DNA of 64,000 nt from Schumannella soli (lineage in GTDB: Bacteria > Actinomycetota > Actinomycetes > Actinomycetales > Microbacteriaceae), in the NCBI RefSeq assembly GCF_006517435.1, contig NZ_VHQG01000001.1, positions 1,026,563 through 1,090,562 on the forward strand, in the 5' to 3' direction. A program made the translations under genes and the position numbers. The notes under the pieces are model-generated. The model was not told the origin of the DNA, did not search any database, and saw only the letters and a list, made by a program, of their open reading frames with translations. Below, piece by piece: positions 50,901 through 58,643 of the stretch. Positions within the stretch are counted from its first letter, which is position 1; each line of letters opens with the position of its first letter.

Positions 50901-52869
50901 GCCCGGCGACGAGACGGGATGGCGCGACCTCTCGATCGCGCCGAAGGTCACCCGCTCGGGCCTCGACCACGCGAGCGCCTCGGTGCAGACGCCGTTCGGC
51001 GAGGTCGCGTCGTCGTGGAAGGTCGGCGCCGACGGGCTCACCCTCGACGCGCGGGTGCCGGTCGGGTCGACCGCGACCGTGCGCATCCCCGCCGCCAGCC
51101 TCGGCGCGGTGACCGAGAGCGGAACGCCCGTGGCCGACGCGGCCGGCGTGCGCGCCGCCGCGATGGACGGCGGCGACCTCGTGCTGCAGCTCGGGTCGGG
51201 AACGTACTCCTTCCACGTCGCCGAGAACCGCGGCCTCGCGATCGCCTCCGCGACCGCGGCGCCCACCTCGATCGAGCCCGGATCGCCGACGACCGTGACC
51301 GCCGTCGTGCGCAACGACGGCGTCGCGAGCGCCACCGGTCGCCTCGAGATCGACGCGCCCGAGGGCTGGACCGTCGGCACCGGAGCGACCGTGACGCTCG
51401 CGCCGGGGGAGTCGCGTGAGCTGCGCCTGCCGGTGCTGTCGCCGGTGGATGCGCCCGTCGCCAGCCGCCAGGTCGCGCTGACGACGCGCTTCGCCACCGC
51501 CGACGGCCTGCCGCCGCAGAAGGATGTCGCGGTGACGGTCGCGATCGCGGCCGGCGCCGACGGCGCCATCGACCACGTCGACCTCGGCGATGACGCCTCC
51601 GAGCAGGCGCACGCGCTCACCGCATCCGCCAGCTCGGGCACGAACACCGAGGCCGGACTCACCCGTCGCTACGCCGGGCACCTGACCGACTTCTCGCAGT
51701 TCGAGTTCGACCTGGCGGCCAAGGCGGGGCAGCCGCTGCTGCTGCGGTCGATCGAGACCTACGACCGCTCGCAGACGAAGCGCTACCGCATCCTCGTCGA
51801 CGGCGAGGTCGTGCACACGCGGCAGAACGCCCGCACGACCGGCGCCGGGACCGAGACCTTCCAGGTGCTCGTGCCGGCCGAGAAGGTGAAGGGCGACACG
51901 GTCCGCGTGACCTTCCAGAACCTCGACGACCACACGTACTACGACCCGTCGATCGCCGACGTGTGGTCGCTGCCGGCGCCGGTGGATGCGGCCGCGCCCG
52001 TCGTCAGCTCGACGACGACGCCGGCGACGCCCGACGGCGAAGCCGGCTGGTTCCGCACGACGCCGGTCACGGTCGCGCTGGCGGGCGATGACGACCGCCC
52101 GGGCGACGTCGCGTTGCAGGTCGGCGTCGACGGCGCCGAGGCGGCGGACTACGACGGTCCGGTCGTCTTCGATGCCGATGGCCGGCACACGCTCGCGGTG
52201 ACGGCGGCTGACGCTGCGGGAAACCGGAGCGAGCAGACGATCGACGTGCCGATCGACGGCACGGCGCCCGTGACCTCGGCGACGGTGTCGACCGGTTCGC
52301 CCGTCGCGGCGCGGAGCGTGCGCGCAGAGGCAGTCCCGGGTGCGCCGGGTGCGTCGGCTGCGTCGGGCGTCTCGGCGATGGCCGCCGTCGCGCCGGCCGC
52401 TGACGCCGCATCCGCCGTCGTCGACCTGACCGCGACCGACGCCACCTCGGGCGTCGCCTCCACCTGGTATCGCATCGCCGGCGGAACGTGGACGCCGGGT
52501 GTGCGCGCGGTCGTGTCGACGCCGGGCGACAGCCTGGTCGAATTCCGGTCGCTGGATGCGGCGGGCAACGTCGAGACGGCCGGCTCGGTCACCGTGCGGG
52601 TCGTCGTGCCGACCGAGCAGGGCGGTCCCGGCCTGCCGGGTCAGCCGGGCGGTCCGGGCACGGTGCCGGGTGACGGCGGGGTCGGCTCGGGTTCTGGTGC
52701 GGGGACGGGGGCCGGCGCGGGCTCGGGCGCCGATCGCGCCGGGAGCCTCGCTGCGTCCGGCGTCGACAGCCCGCGGTTCGGGCTCGGCGTCGCCCTGCTC
52801 GCGCTCGGCGTGGTCGCCGTGCTCCGAGCACGGAGCCGCCGCCGCACACGCCTCACCTCCTCGTCCTGA
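47935..52869 (+). CDS. Secreted, probably wall-anchored GH78 alpha-L-rhamnosidase
   Basis: 1644 residues. An Arg-rich signal peptide is cut near residue 46 (AAASAAPA). Then come GH78 N-terminal beta domains with sugar-binding modules (about 60-560) and an (alpha/alpha)6 catalytic domain with GWTGDAA (Gly687-Asp691) and MWEHW (Trp959-Trp962). A C-terminal GH78 beta domain is followed by a NEW3-type domain (about 1120-1210) and a second carbohydrate-associated domain. Last are two Ig-like/OmpL47-type repeats (from about 1360). The end, LAASG, a hydrophobic segment and RSRRRTR, resembles a sortase signal. It releases L-rhamnose from plant or microbial glycans outside the cell. A LacI-type operator lies upstream. 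Confidence 0.9.
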   Translation: MTPRQSPPRRRAPGVAPRTITALLASVALAVTSLGAGLGVAAASAAPAAPGIALERLQVEHSSEPIGVDVVHPRLSWVIDAPAARDVVQQSYRVVVDGPSGVAWDSGVVASSQSTEIAYAGAALDAATRYDWSVDVVTTAGGAHAESAFRTGLHDDADWGGAAWIGNPRTPQGQRLTVDGANWIWTPEAAGNPPAEDRAFRRTLTSPSGRDAVSAEIVMTADDSYTLWVDGAQIGATEPVENGWQQSRSYAVDLKKTGSVVAVRTTNGPNSPAGLIAVIRVNYDDGSTADIVTDAGWRGSKQIPSGFEQPGFDDSGWAAANVIARYGQGAWGSGVRVPADAAVPAPLLRTEFDLDSAPANATLFFAAGGYADFRLNGASASDHMLAPGFTDYDDTVQYDAIDVTKQLVTGRNALSVELGRGFYAMTGGNVWNWQSPAWRDEPTVRAVLRIQHADGSIQDVVTNDSWRRHDGPTRFDDLYGGELYDARTELPGADTAGYDDSAWKKAAKTTGPKGELVHQRQQPIRVTEELPAVSMTQPKPGTWVVKFPRVLAGNVKIAAEAPSGTQLELRYAEKLRADGTVNQDNNGGFAAGFQTDRYVFAGGRPETWAARFSYKGFQYVQVTGWPGSGQPPLSAFTAQLLHSDTAVTSEFDSGSATMNGTHQAVVNTLLNNLHGIPTDTPMFEKNGWTGDAAVGAEMFLMNLDSQELFAKWMRDVDESRLPDGSPMVIAPSSNNWGDWGVVPPWHMAFVEVPWELNRYGGDRQVLTGLYDDMKKYVDLEYSRSPGGLANSRLGDWVAPEASPAGGDPQEDKRVSATATLYRMLTLMGRMADMTGHTADAATFRERAGVVQLAFDHEFWDAAAGYYRGVGDNGYRQTHNVLAVAYGLPLTTAQAQKAADNIAVDVRARGMHLNTGVLGTKNLLPVLTDYGHADVAYALAEQTTYPSWGYMLANGATTMWEHWSTDARSLGHYFLGTADDWFFHDVAGITPGDETGWRDLSIAPKVTRSGLDHASASVQTPFGEVASSWKVGADGLTLDARVPVGSTATVRIPAASLGAVTESGTPVADAAGVRAAAMDGGDLVLQLGSGTYSFHVAENRGLAIASATAAPTSIEPGSPTTVTAVVRNDGVASATGRLEIDAPEGWTVGTGATVTLAPGESRELRLPVLSPVDAPVASRQVALTTRFATADGLPPQKDVAVTVAIAAGADGAIDHVDLGDDASEQAHALTASASSGTNTEAGLTRRYAGHLTDFSQFEFDLAAKAGQPLLLRSIETYDRSQTKRYRILVDGEVVHTRQNARTTGAGTETFQVLVPAEKVKGDTVRVTFQNLDDHTYYDPSIADVWSLPAPVDAAAPVVSSTTTPATPDGEAGWFRTTPVTVALAGDDDRPGDVALQVGVDGAEAADYDGPVVFDADGRHTLAVTAADAAGNRSEQTIDVPIDGTAPVTSATVSTGSPVAARSVRAEAVPGAPGASAASGVSAMAAVAPAADAASAVVDLTATDATSGVASTWYRIAGGTWTPGVRAVVSTPGDSLVEFRSLDAAGNVETAGSVTVRVVVPTEQGGPGLPGQPGGPGTVPGDGGVGSGSGAGTGAGAGSGADRAGSLAASGVDSPRFGLGVALLALGVVAVLRARSRRRTRLTSSS

Positions 52870-52877
52870 TCCGCGAG

Positions 52878-52936
52878 GGGTCGCAGAGGCCCCGAGATCG
52901 CCCCGATTCGGGGCGTCTCCGGGGCCTTTGCGACCC
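52878..52936 (+). terminator. 59-bp hairpin terminator of the rhamnosidase gene
   Basis: 27-base arms (52878-52904, 52910-52936) pair except for one G:T and a 4-base internal mismatch; loop GATTC. It begins 8 bases past the stop. The tips GGGTCGCA/TTGCGACCC share GGTCGCA with the 55-bp palindrome family. Confidence 0.7.
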
Positions 52937-53028
52937 GTCAGCTGAACTCGCGACCGGGCGGAGGCGTGGGTGGAGTCGTGAGCGGCGGGGCCGAGGGGTC
53001 GTCGCGACCGGGCTGCTCCGTCCACGCC

Positions 53029-53625
53029 TCAGGGCAGCGGATCGCCCGCCAGCAGTGCCCAGATGCCGGTGTCGGCCCAGCGTCCGTCGGAGTCGCGGAA
53101 GTTCTGGCGGAAGTGCGCCTCCTCCCGCATCCCGAGCCGCGCGCACAGCCGGGTGGATGCGGTGTTGAGCGGGTCGAGTTCGGCGACGATGCGGTGCGCC
53201 CCGGCCGCGAGGGCGGCATCCCGCACGGCCCGCGCGGTTTCGCCCGCGATGCCGAGCCCGGCGACGGCCGGATGCAGCACCCAGCCCAGCTCGACCTCGC
53301 CCAGCTCCGCCGACTTCAGCACCAGATGCTGTTCCCCGACCACGGCGCCGGCATCGGCGATCGTGCGTCCGTCGTCGCCGTGCAGCGCGGCGAGCAGCTC
53401 GATGCCCAACACGACGCGGTCCTCGTCGGCGGCGACGGTGTCGACGTCGACGAAGCGGGCGACGAACTGCTCCACCTGCTCCGGCGTGCGCGGCGCGTAC
53501 GGCAGGTAGCGGCAGGTCTCGGCGTCGCCCTGCCAGGCCTGCAGCGCATCCCCGTCGTCGACTCGCAGCGGACGCAGCCGCGTGCGCGCGGTCACCAGCT
53601 CGGGAACACGGATGCGCAGGCTCAC
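53029..53625 (-). CDS. GNAT family N-acetyltransferase (RimJ/RimL-like)
   Basis: 198 residues. Acetyltransferase_3 pattern: TARTRLRPLRVDDGDALQAW near the N-terminus, GEVELGWVLHPAVAGLGIAGE (acetyl-CoA loop) and RIVAELDPLNTASTRLCARLGMR. RimJ-like enzymes acetylate N-termini of proteins or small amines; substrate unknown. The GTG at 53625 has a -10-like TAGCGT 7 bases upstream. Confidence 0.88.
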   Translation of the reverse strand: MSLRIRVPELVTARTRLRPLRVDDGDALQAWQGDAETCRYLPYAPRTPEQVEQFVARFVDVDTVAADEDRVVLGIELLAALHGDDGRTIADAGAVVGEQHLVLKSAELGEVELGWVLHPAVAGLGIAGETARAVRDAALAAGAHRIVAELDPLNTASTRLCARLGMREEAHFRQNFRDSDGRWADTGIWALLAGDPLP

Positions 53626-53632
53626 CCCGCCG

Positions 53633-53638
53633 ACGCTA
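53633..53638 (-). promoter_or_regulatory. -10 element TAGCGT, GNAT promoter
   Basis: TAGCGT on the minus strand ends 7 bases before the GTG at 53625; leaderless-type spacing. Confidence 0.45.
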
Positions 53639-53652
53639 CCCCGCGCCGCCGC

Positions 53653-54231
53653 TCAGAAGTCCTCTTCCGCGAAGGCGAAGAGCGACCACGGCTCGAGCGT
53701 CTGCGCCGTCCACCGCGTGGGCGTCGCGCTCCCGCGGCGCGATCCGAATTCTCGTTCGGCCCAGTCGAGCACGTCGTCGCCGTAGTAGATGACGTCGGTC
53801 TGGTAGATCGAGAGCACGGGCGCGCCCGGTGCGAAGTCGGCCGGCAGGTAGCGGTGGCCGTAGAGCGGCGTCACGCGCGGCCATGCGGCGACGCGGGCTT
53901 CGACGACGGCACGGCGCGAGCTCTCGTCGTCGGGTCGATCGCCCCACGAGGTCGGCCAGAACACGTTGTTCTCGACATCGAAGAGCACGCCGTCGACGGG
54001 CCAGCGCACCTGCGATCGCACCCCCGAGTTGTCGTCGTCGCGCCAATCGGGCCAGCGCTCGCCGACCGGCAGCGCGAGTGCGAGCAGCGCCCGGTGATCC
54101 GGCCCGAAGCGCACCCCGAAGCTCCGCTCGGCGTGCGCGATCTCGTGGTCGCTCAGTCCCGGCGCGAGCTCGACTCCGCTCGCCCGCAGCACCTCGACGG
54201 CGCGGGCGGCGCGGCCGCGTCCGTCGGTCAC
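53653..54231 (-). CDS. SMI1/KNR4 (SUKH) family-like protein
   Basis: 192 residues. The stretch GLSDHEIAHAERSFGVRFGPDHRALLALALPVG followed by WPDWR matches the SMI1/KNR4 (SUKH) fold entry helix and loop as seen in many actinobacterial proteins. Further features: WPVDGVLFDVENNVFWPTSWG and PVLSIYQTDVIYYG. SUKH proteins often act as immunity proteins, but there is no toxin gene beside it, so a housekeeping role is equally possible. GTG start with promoter TAGGCT. Confidence 0.72.
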   Translation of the reverse strand: MTDGRGRAARAVEVLRASGVELAPGLSDHEIAHAERSFGVRFGPDHRALLALALPVGERWPDWRDDDNSGVRSQVRWPVDGVLFDVENNVFWPTSWGDRPDDESSRRAVVEARVAAWPRVTPLYGHRYLPADFAPGAPVLSIYQTDVIYYGDDVLDWAEREFGSRRGSATPTRWTAQTLEPWSLFAFAEEDF

Positions 54232-54237
54232 GGGCCG

Positions 54238-54243
54238 AGCCTA
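54238..54243 (-). promoter_or_regulatory. -10 element TAGGCT, SUKH gene promoter
   Basis: TAGGCT on the minus strand ends exactly 6 bases before the GTG at 54231. Confidence 0.45.
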
Positions 54244-54274
54244 GGTGCGCGACGCATGGAGCCCCTGACCCGGC

Positions 54275-55630
54275 TCAGGCGTTGCGGCGCAGGTTCCGGT
54301 GGAACTCGTCGTCGGGCATGCCGGCGGCGTGCCCGGAGGCGGCCGCGGCATCGGCGACCTCGTCGGCCGACGCGCGACGCAGCGGGCTGACCGGGGCGGC
54401 GCTCGCCGCATCCTCGACGCTCACGCCGAAGAGGGCCTCGAGTCCGGCGGCGAACTCGGCGCCGCGGCCCTCGGCCGTCAGCTCGCGGGCACGTACCGAT
54501 GGGGTGTGCAGCAGCACGCCGGCCAGGTGGCGCAGCGCCTCGACGGTCTTCGCGGTGCCGGCCGGGTCGCCGTGACCGCGCGACTCGGCGCGGGCGATCT
54601 CCTCGTCGAGGGCGTCGAAGACGTGCTGGCGCAGCGCGACGATCGCGGGTGCGGCGGTCTGCTCGGCGGCGAAGGCGGATGCGGCCGAGCCGACCAGGTC
54701 GCGCGCCGTCTCGCTGAGTCCCATCTCGGGCAGCGGCGCGTGCAGGGCGATGATCTCGAGGTCGAGCAGCTCGACGCCGGGCAGGCGTCCGACGGCCGGA
54801 TCGACGTTGCGCGGCAGGCCGAGGTCGATCACGAGGCGGCGGTTCTCGTCGGTGACGTCGGCGGGGGCGACGGCGTAGCGGGCGGTGCAGGTGATGACGA
54901 CATCCGCCGCGGCGATGCCCTCGCGCAGCTCGCTGACGGCGCGCACGCCGTACTTGGTGGCGAACATCTGGGCGCGTCCCGTGGCCGAGTAGACGCTGAT
55001 GTCGACGGCGCCGCGGTCGTGCAGGGCGGCGATCGTCGTGGCGGCGTAGCTGCCGGTGCCGACGACGAGCACGCGGGCGCGTGACCAGTCGGTGACCCGG
55101 CTCGTCGCGAGCTCGAGAGCGAGGCGCGCGATCGAGCGACCGGCTCCGCCGAGGTCGGTGGCGCCGCGCACGGCGCGCGAGGTCGCGGCGGCACGCTGGA
55201 AGAGACGGTCGAGGGCGCTGGTCGAGGTCTGCTCGGTGCGGGCCTGGTCGTAGCTGCGGCGCACCTGGCCGGCGATCTCGTCTTCGCCGACGACGACCGA
55301 CTCGAGACCCGAGGCGACCGCGAAGAGGTGGCGGGTGACGTCATCGGCGGTCTTCACGTCGGCGGCCTCGAGCAGCTCGGCGCCGCTCACCCCGCCCGCG
55401 CGGCTCATGACGGCGACGGTGCGCTCGACCGCGGCATCCGCATCCACGCCGTCGACATCGAGGTAGGCCTCGAAGCGGTTGCAGGTCGCGACCACGACAG
55501 CGCCCTGGATGCCGGCCTCGGCCGAGATGAGCTCGGTCACCGCCCCCGGCGCGCCGACAGAGAGTCGGTCGAGGAGGTCGAACCCCGCATTGCGGTGGTT
55601 CGCCGTGAGGCAGACGAGCACGTGTCTCAT
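54275..55630 (-). CDS. hemA: Glutamyl-tRNA reductase
   Basis: 451 residues. Catalytic Cys50 lies in VATCNRFEAYLDV. VASGLESVVVGEDEIAGQVRR is the family signature, and VLVVGTGSYAATTIAALHDRG binds NADPH; a helical dimerisation domain ends the protein. It reduces Glu-tRNA to glutamate-1-semialdehyde, the first committed step of heme synthesis. The ATG at 55630 begins MRHVLVCLTANHRNAG; upstream in-frame codons are not homologous. Divergent from hemE, 136 bases apart, so the two halves of the heme locus share a regulatory region. No regulator site is clearly recognisable there. Confidence 0.94.
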   Translation of the reverse strand: MRHVLVCLTANHRNAGFDLLDRLSVGAPGAVTELISAEAGIQGAVVVATCNRFEAYLDVDGVDADAAVERTVAVMSRAGGVSGAELLEAADVKTADDVTRHLFAVASGLESVVVGEDEIAGQVRRSYDQARTEQTSTSALDRLFQRAAATSRAVRGATDLGGAGRSIARLALELATSRVTDWSRARVLVVGTGSYAATTIAALHDRGAVDISVYSATGRAQMFATKYGVRAVSELREGIAAADVVITCTARYAVAPADVTDENRRLVIDLGLPRNVDPAVGRLPGVELLDLEIIALHAPLPEMGLSETARDLVGSAASAFAAEQTAAPAIVALRQHVFDALDEEIARAESRGHGDPAGTAKTVEALRHLAGVLLHTPSVRARELTAEGRGAEFAAGLEALFGVSVEDAASAAPVSPLRRASADEVADAAAASGHAAGMPDDEFHRNLRRNA

Positions 55631-55766
55631 GGTAAAACCGCGTGCGCGCACCGTATAGAAAGGCAACCCTTACCGGCAGGGATGCTCAGGTCCCGGGTCA
55701 GGCATCCCTAGTCCGGGGCACCAGGGCCCGGGCGGGCCCGCAGGCGCGCGGTGGGAGGATGGGCGC

Positions 55767-56843
55767 GTGAGTCTGAGCGCCGAGCATCCCCTCGTCGACG
55801 GCCGCACCACGCGTTCTCCGCTGGTGCGCGCCCTGCGCGGCGACCGACCCGAGCGCACCCCCGTGTGGTTCATGCGCCAGGCCGGCCGCAGCCTGCCCGA
55901 GTACCGCGAGCTGCGGGTCAGCACGAAGATGCTCGACGCCTGCCTCGACCCGGCGCTCGCGAGCGAGATCACGCTGCAGCCGGTGCGACGGCACGGGGTG
56001 GATGCGGCGGTCTTCTTCAGCGACATCGTCGTGCCGGTGCTGCTGGCGGGGGTCGGCGTCGAGATCGTGCCCGGCCGCGGCCCGGTGATCGACGAGCCGA
56101 TCCGCACCGCCTCCGACGTGCTCAAGCTGCGCCCGATCGACCCGGCCGCGCTCGACCCGATCCGCGCGGCCGTGAAGCTCACGGTCGCCGAGCTCGGCGA
56201 GACCCCGCTGATCGGCTTCGCCGGCGCCCCGTTCACCCTCGCGAGCTACCTCGTCGAGGGCGGTCCGTCGAAGGATCAGGGTCGCGCCCGAGCGCTCATG
56301 TACTCCGACCCGCACGCCTGGGCGACACTGCTCAACTGGTGCGCCGACGTCTCGGGCGAGTTCCTGCGCGCGCAGGTCGAGTCGGGCGCGAGCGCCGTGC
56401 AGCTCTTCGACTCGTGGGTGGGATCGCTCTCGCGCCGCGACTACCAGCGCCGGGTCGCCCCGCACTCCGAGCGCGCATTCTCGCACCTGCGGGGCATCGC
56501 CGACGCCGACGACCGCACGGTTCCGAAGATCCACTTCGGGCTCGGCGGCGGCGAGTTCCTCGACGTGATGCGCGACATCGGCGCGGATGCGATCGGCGTC
56601 GACTGGCGCATCCCGCTCGACGAGGCGAACCGCCGGCTCGGCGGCACGACGCCGCTGCAGGGCAACATCGACTCGGCCCTGCTCGCGGCGTCCTGGTCGA
56701 CGCTGCGCTCACACGTCGACGACGTCATCGACCGCGGTCGGGATGCCCCGGCGCACGTCGTGAACCTCGGTCACGGGGTCCCCCCCGAGACCGACCCCGA
56801 TGTGCTGACCCGCATCGTGCGGGTCGTGCACGGCGAGGAGTGA
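55767..56843 (+). CDS. hemE: Uroporphyrinogen decarboxylase
   Basis: 358 residues. Family signature RTPVWFMRQAGRSLPEYREL (substrate-binding Arg residues) near residue 30 and GFAGAPFTLASYLVEGG in mid-protein. It converts uroporphyrinogen III to coproporphyrinogen III. GTG start; GAGGAT ends 6 bases before it. hemY follows 7 bases after the stop. Confidence 0.94.
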   Translation: MSLSAEHPLVDGRTTRSPLVRALRGDRPERTPVWFMRQAGRSLPEYRELRVSTKMLDACLDPALASEITLQPVRRHGVDAAVFFSDIVVPVLLAGVGVEIVPGRGPVIDEPIRTASDVLKLRPIDPAALDPIRAAVKLTVAELGETPLIGFAGAPFTLASYLVEGGPSKDQGRARALMYSDPHAWATLLNWCADVSGEFLRAQVESGASAVQLFDSWVGSLSRRDYQRRVAPHSERAFSHLRGIADADDRTVPKIHFGLGGGEFLDVMRDIGADAIGVDWRIPLDEANRRLGGTTPLQGNIDSALLAASWSTLRSHVDDVIDRGRDAPAHVVNLGHGVPPETDPDVLTRIVRVVHGEE

Positions 56844-56850
56844 GGCCCGC

Positions 56851-58245
56851 GTGACGACGGATCACGCGCCGCTGTCCGAGGATGACGCGACGACCTACGT
56901 GGTCGGCGCGGGCGTCGGCGGGCTCGTGCTCGCCTGGGAGCTGGCGCGCGCCGGACGCCGCGTGGTCGTGCTCGAGTCCTCCGAGCGCGCCGGCGGCCAG
57001 CTGGCGCGCCAGACCGTCGCGGGGCTCGAGCTCGATGCGGCCGCCGAATCCTTCGCGACCCGCGGCGGCACCGTCGCAGCGCTCGTCGACGATCTCGGGC
57101 TGACGGATGACGTGATCACCCCGGCTGACACGCCCGCCTGGCTGCGCCGTGCCGACGGCTCGTCGGTGCCGCTGCCCGCGACGAGCATCCTCGGCATCCC
57201 CGGTGTGCCGATGGCGACGGATGTGATCGGCGCGATCGGCGGACGCGCCGCCTTCCGCGCGCAGCTCGATTCGCTGCTGCCCGCGCCCGTGGCGGCGAAG
57301 TCGGCGACGCTCGGCGAGCTCGTGCGACGGCGGATGGGCGACGCGGTCGTCGAGGGGCTCGTCGCGCCGGTCGTGCGCGGTGTGCACTCGATGCACCCCG
57401 ACGAGCTGCCGATCGCCCGAGCGCATCCGCGTCTGCTTGCGGCGCTGCAGCACGAGGGCTCTCTCGCCCGGGCGGTGCGCAGTCTGCGCGCGAGCGCCCC
57501 GGCCGGCTCGCAGGTCGCGGGTCTGCGCGGCGGAGTGCACCGGATCGTGGATGCGCTGGTCGCCGAGATCGAGCGCTTCGGCGGCGAGGTGCGCACCGGC
57601 GTGCACGTCACGAGCGTCGAGCCGCTCGATCCGGACGCCGAGTCGCCCGGTTCTGCCGGGTTCGACGCGCGAAACGCGACCGAAGTCGGCAACTCGCGTC
57701 TCACGACGGAGGCGGGGGAGCGCTTCGAGGGGCGGGTGGTGCTGGCGACGCCGGCGCTGCTGCCCGCGGAGGCCCGCCCGGACAGCCGCGCGATCACGCT
57801 CGTCACGCTCGTGGTCGACGCGCCCGCACTCGACGCGGCCCCGCGCGGCACCGGAGTGCTCGTCGCCGCCGAGGCCCCCGGGGTGGTCGCCCGCGCTCTC
57901 ACGCACGCGACCGCGAAGTGGACTTGGCTGGCGGAGGCGGCCGCCGCATCCGCCCCCGGTCGTCACCGCCACGTGCTGCGGCTCAGCTACGACGAGCGCC
58001 CCGCCGACCCCGTCGCGCAGGCGCTCGCCGACGCGAGCGCGCTGACCGGAGTGCCGCTCTCCGAGCCGGTGGGCATCGCCGTCGCGACCTGGAACCGGGC
58101 GTCACGCGCGGTTCATGCCGTTGACGGAATGCACTTGGTGGGAGAGGCTGGATCCGGCACCGGACTGGCCGCGGTCGTGGCCGGAGCCCGGGAGCAGGCT
58201 GGGCGCCTCCTGGGATCGTCCGGGGGCGACAGCACCCCTGCCTAG
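56851..58245 (+). CDS. hemY: Coproporphyrinogen III oxidase, HemY/CgoX type
   Basis: 464 residues. FAD motif VVGAGVGGLVLAWELARAG at about 11-29 and AGGQL; C-terminal GMHLVGEAGSGTGLAAVV. In the coproporphyrin-dependent pathway it oxidises coproporphyrinogen III to coproporphyrin III. Residues about 260-283 are an insertion with no family counterpart, encoded by a degenerate copy of the 59-bp palindrome (57640-57698); the frame is intact, and it lies in a surface position between VTSVEPL and the FAD-domain strand GRVVLATPAL. GTG start at 56851. Confidence 0.9.
   Translation: MTTDHAPLSEDDATTYVVGAGVGGLVLAWELARAGRRVVVLESSERAGGQLARQTVAGLELDAAAESFATRGGTVAALVDDLGLTDDVITPADTPAWLRRADGSSVPLPATSILGIPGVPMATDVIGAIGGRAAFRAQLDSLLPAPVAAKSATLGELVRRRMGDAVVEGLVAPVVRGVHSMHPDELPIARAHPRLLAALQHEGSLARAVRSLRASAPAGSQVAGLRGGVHRIVDALVAEIERFGGEVRTGVHVTSVEPLDPDAESPGSAGFDARNATEVGNSRLTTEAGERFEGRVVLATPALLPAEARPDSRAITLVTLVVDAPALDAAPRGTGVLVAAEAPGVVARALTHATAKWTWLAEAAAASAPGRHRHVLRLSYDERPADPVAQALADASALTGVPLSEPVGIAVATWNRASRAVHAVDGMHLVGEAGSGTGLAAVVAGAREQAGRLLGSSGGDSTPA
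57640..57698 (+). repeat. 59-bp family palindrome, copy 3, inside hemY
   Basis: Ungapped alignment to 12848-12906 gives 47 of 59 identical bases, including 20 of 22 at the right end (57677-57698). The arms still pair at about 10 of 14 outer positions. It is translated in frame as residues about 264-283 of HemY. Confidence 0.72.
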
Positions 58246-58319
58246 GCTGGGAAACCGGCTTCGAGCCGAACCCGAACCACCGATTTCCGGGTCGCACCGG
58301 AGGGAACGGAGAGCACCGC

Positions 58320-58643
58320 ATGAAGGGCAAGATCCTGTTCATCGCCGGTCTCGGCGTGGGCTACGTGCTCGGCACCAAGGCCGGGCGCGAGCGCTACGAG
58401 CAGATCGCCGCCGTCGCGGGCCGATTCTGGGGCAGCCCCCTCGTGCAGAAGCAGGTCGACACCGTCGAGGGCTTCGTGCGCGACAAGGCCCCCGACGTCG
58501 CGGAGTTCGCCGGCGAGACCGTGAAGAAGGTCGTCGGCGCCGCCACCGGCCGCGGATCGACCGCCGCCAAGCGCTCGGCCGCCGCGAAGAAGGCCGCGGC
58601 GACCCGCCGAGCCAACGCCGCGCGCAGCCAGAGCGATGACTGA
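58320..58643 (+). CDS. YtxH-like small membrane-anchored protein
   Basis: 107 residues. One N-terminal helix (ILFIAGLGVGYVLGTKAGRE) with the GxKAGRERYEQI continuation typical of YtxH-like actinobacterial proteins, a middle amphipathic region and a Lys/Ala-rich tail (AAKRSAAAKKAAATRR). Function unknown. Overlaps the next gene by 8 bases; the trio 58320-59386 interrupts the heme operon. Confidence 0.78.
   Translation: MKGKILFIAGLGVGYVLGTKAGRERYEQIAAVAGRFWGSPLVQKQVDTVEGFVRDKAPDVAEFAGETVKKVVGAATGRGSTAAKRSAAAKKAAATRRANAARSQSDD

Noticed and set aside
47833-53025. A very long open frame antisense to the rhamnosidase gene (and a similar one antisense to 9454-12900)
   Set aside because: Sequence is Arg/Gly/Asp/Val-rich nonsense typical of high-GC shadow frames; the opposite strand holds well-conserved enzyme and transporter genes.
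53653-54231. Immunity protein of a polymorphic toxin system
   Set aside because: SUKH-like fold alone is not enough; the neighbours are a GNAT gene and hemA, with no toxin or secretion gene.
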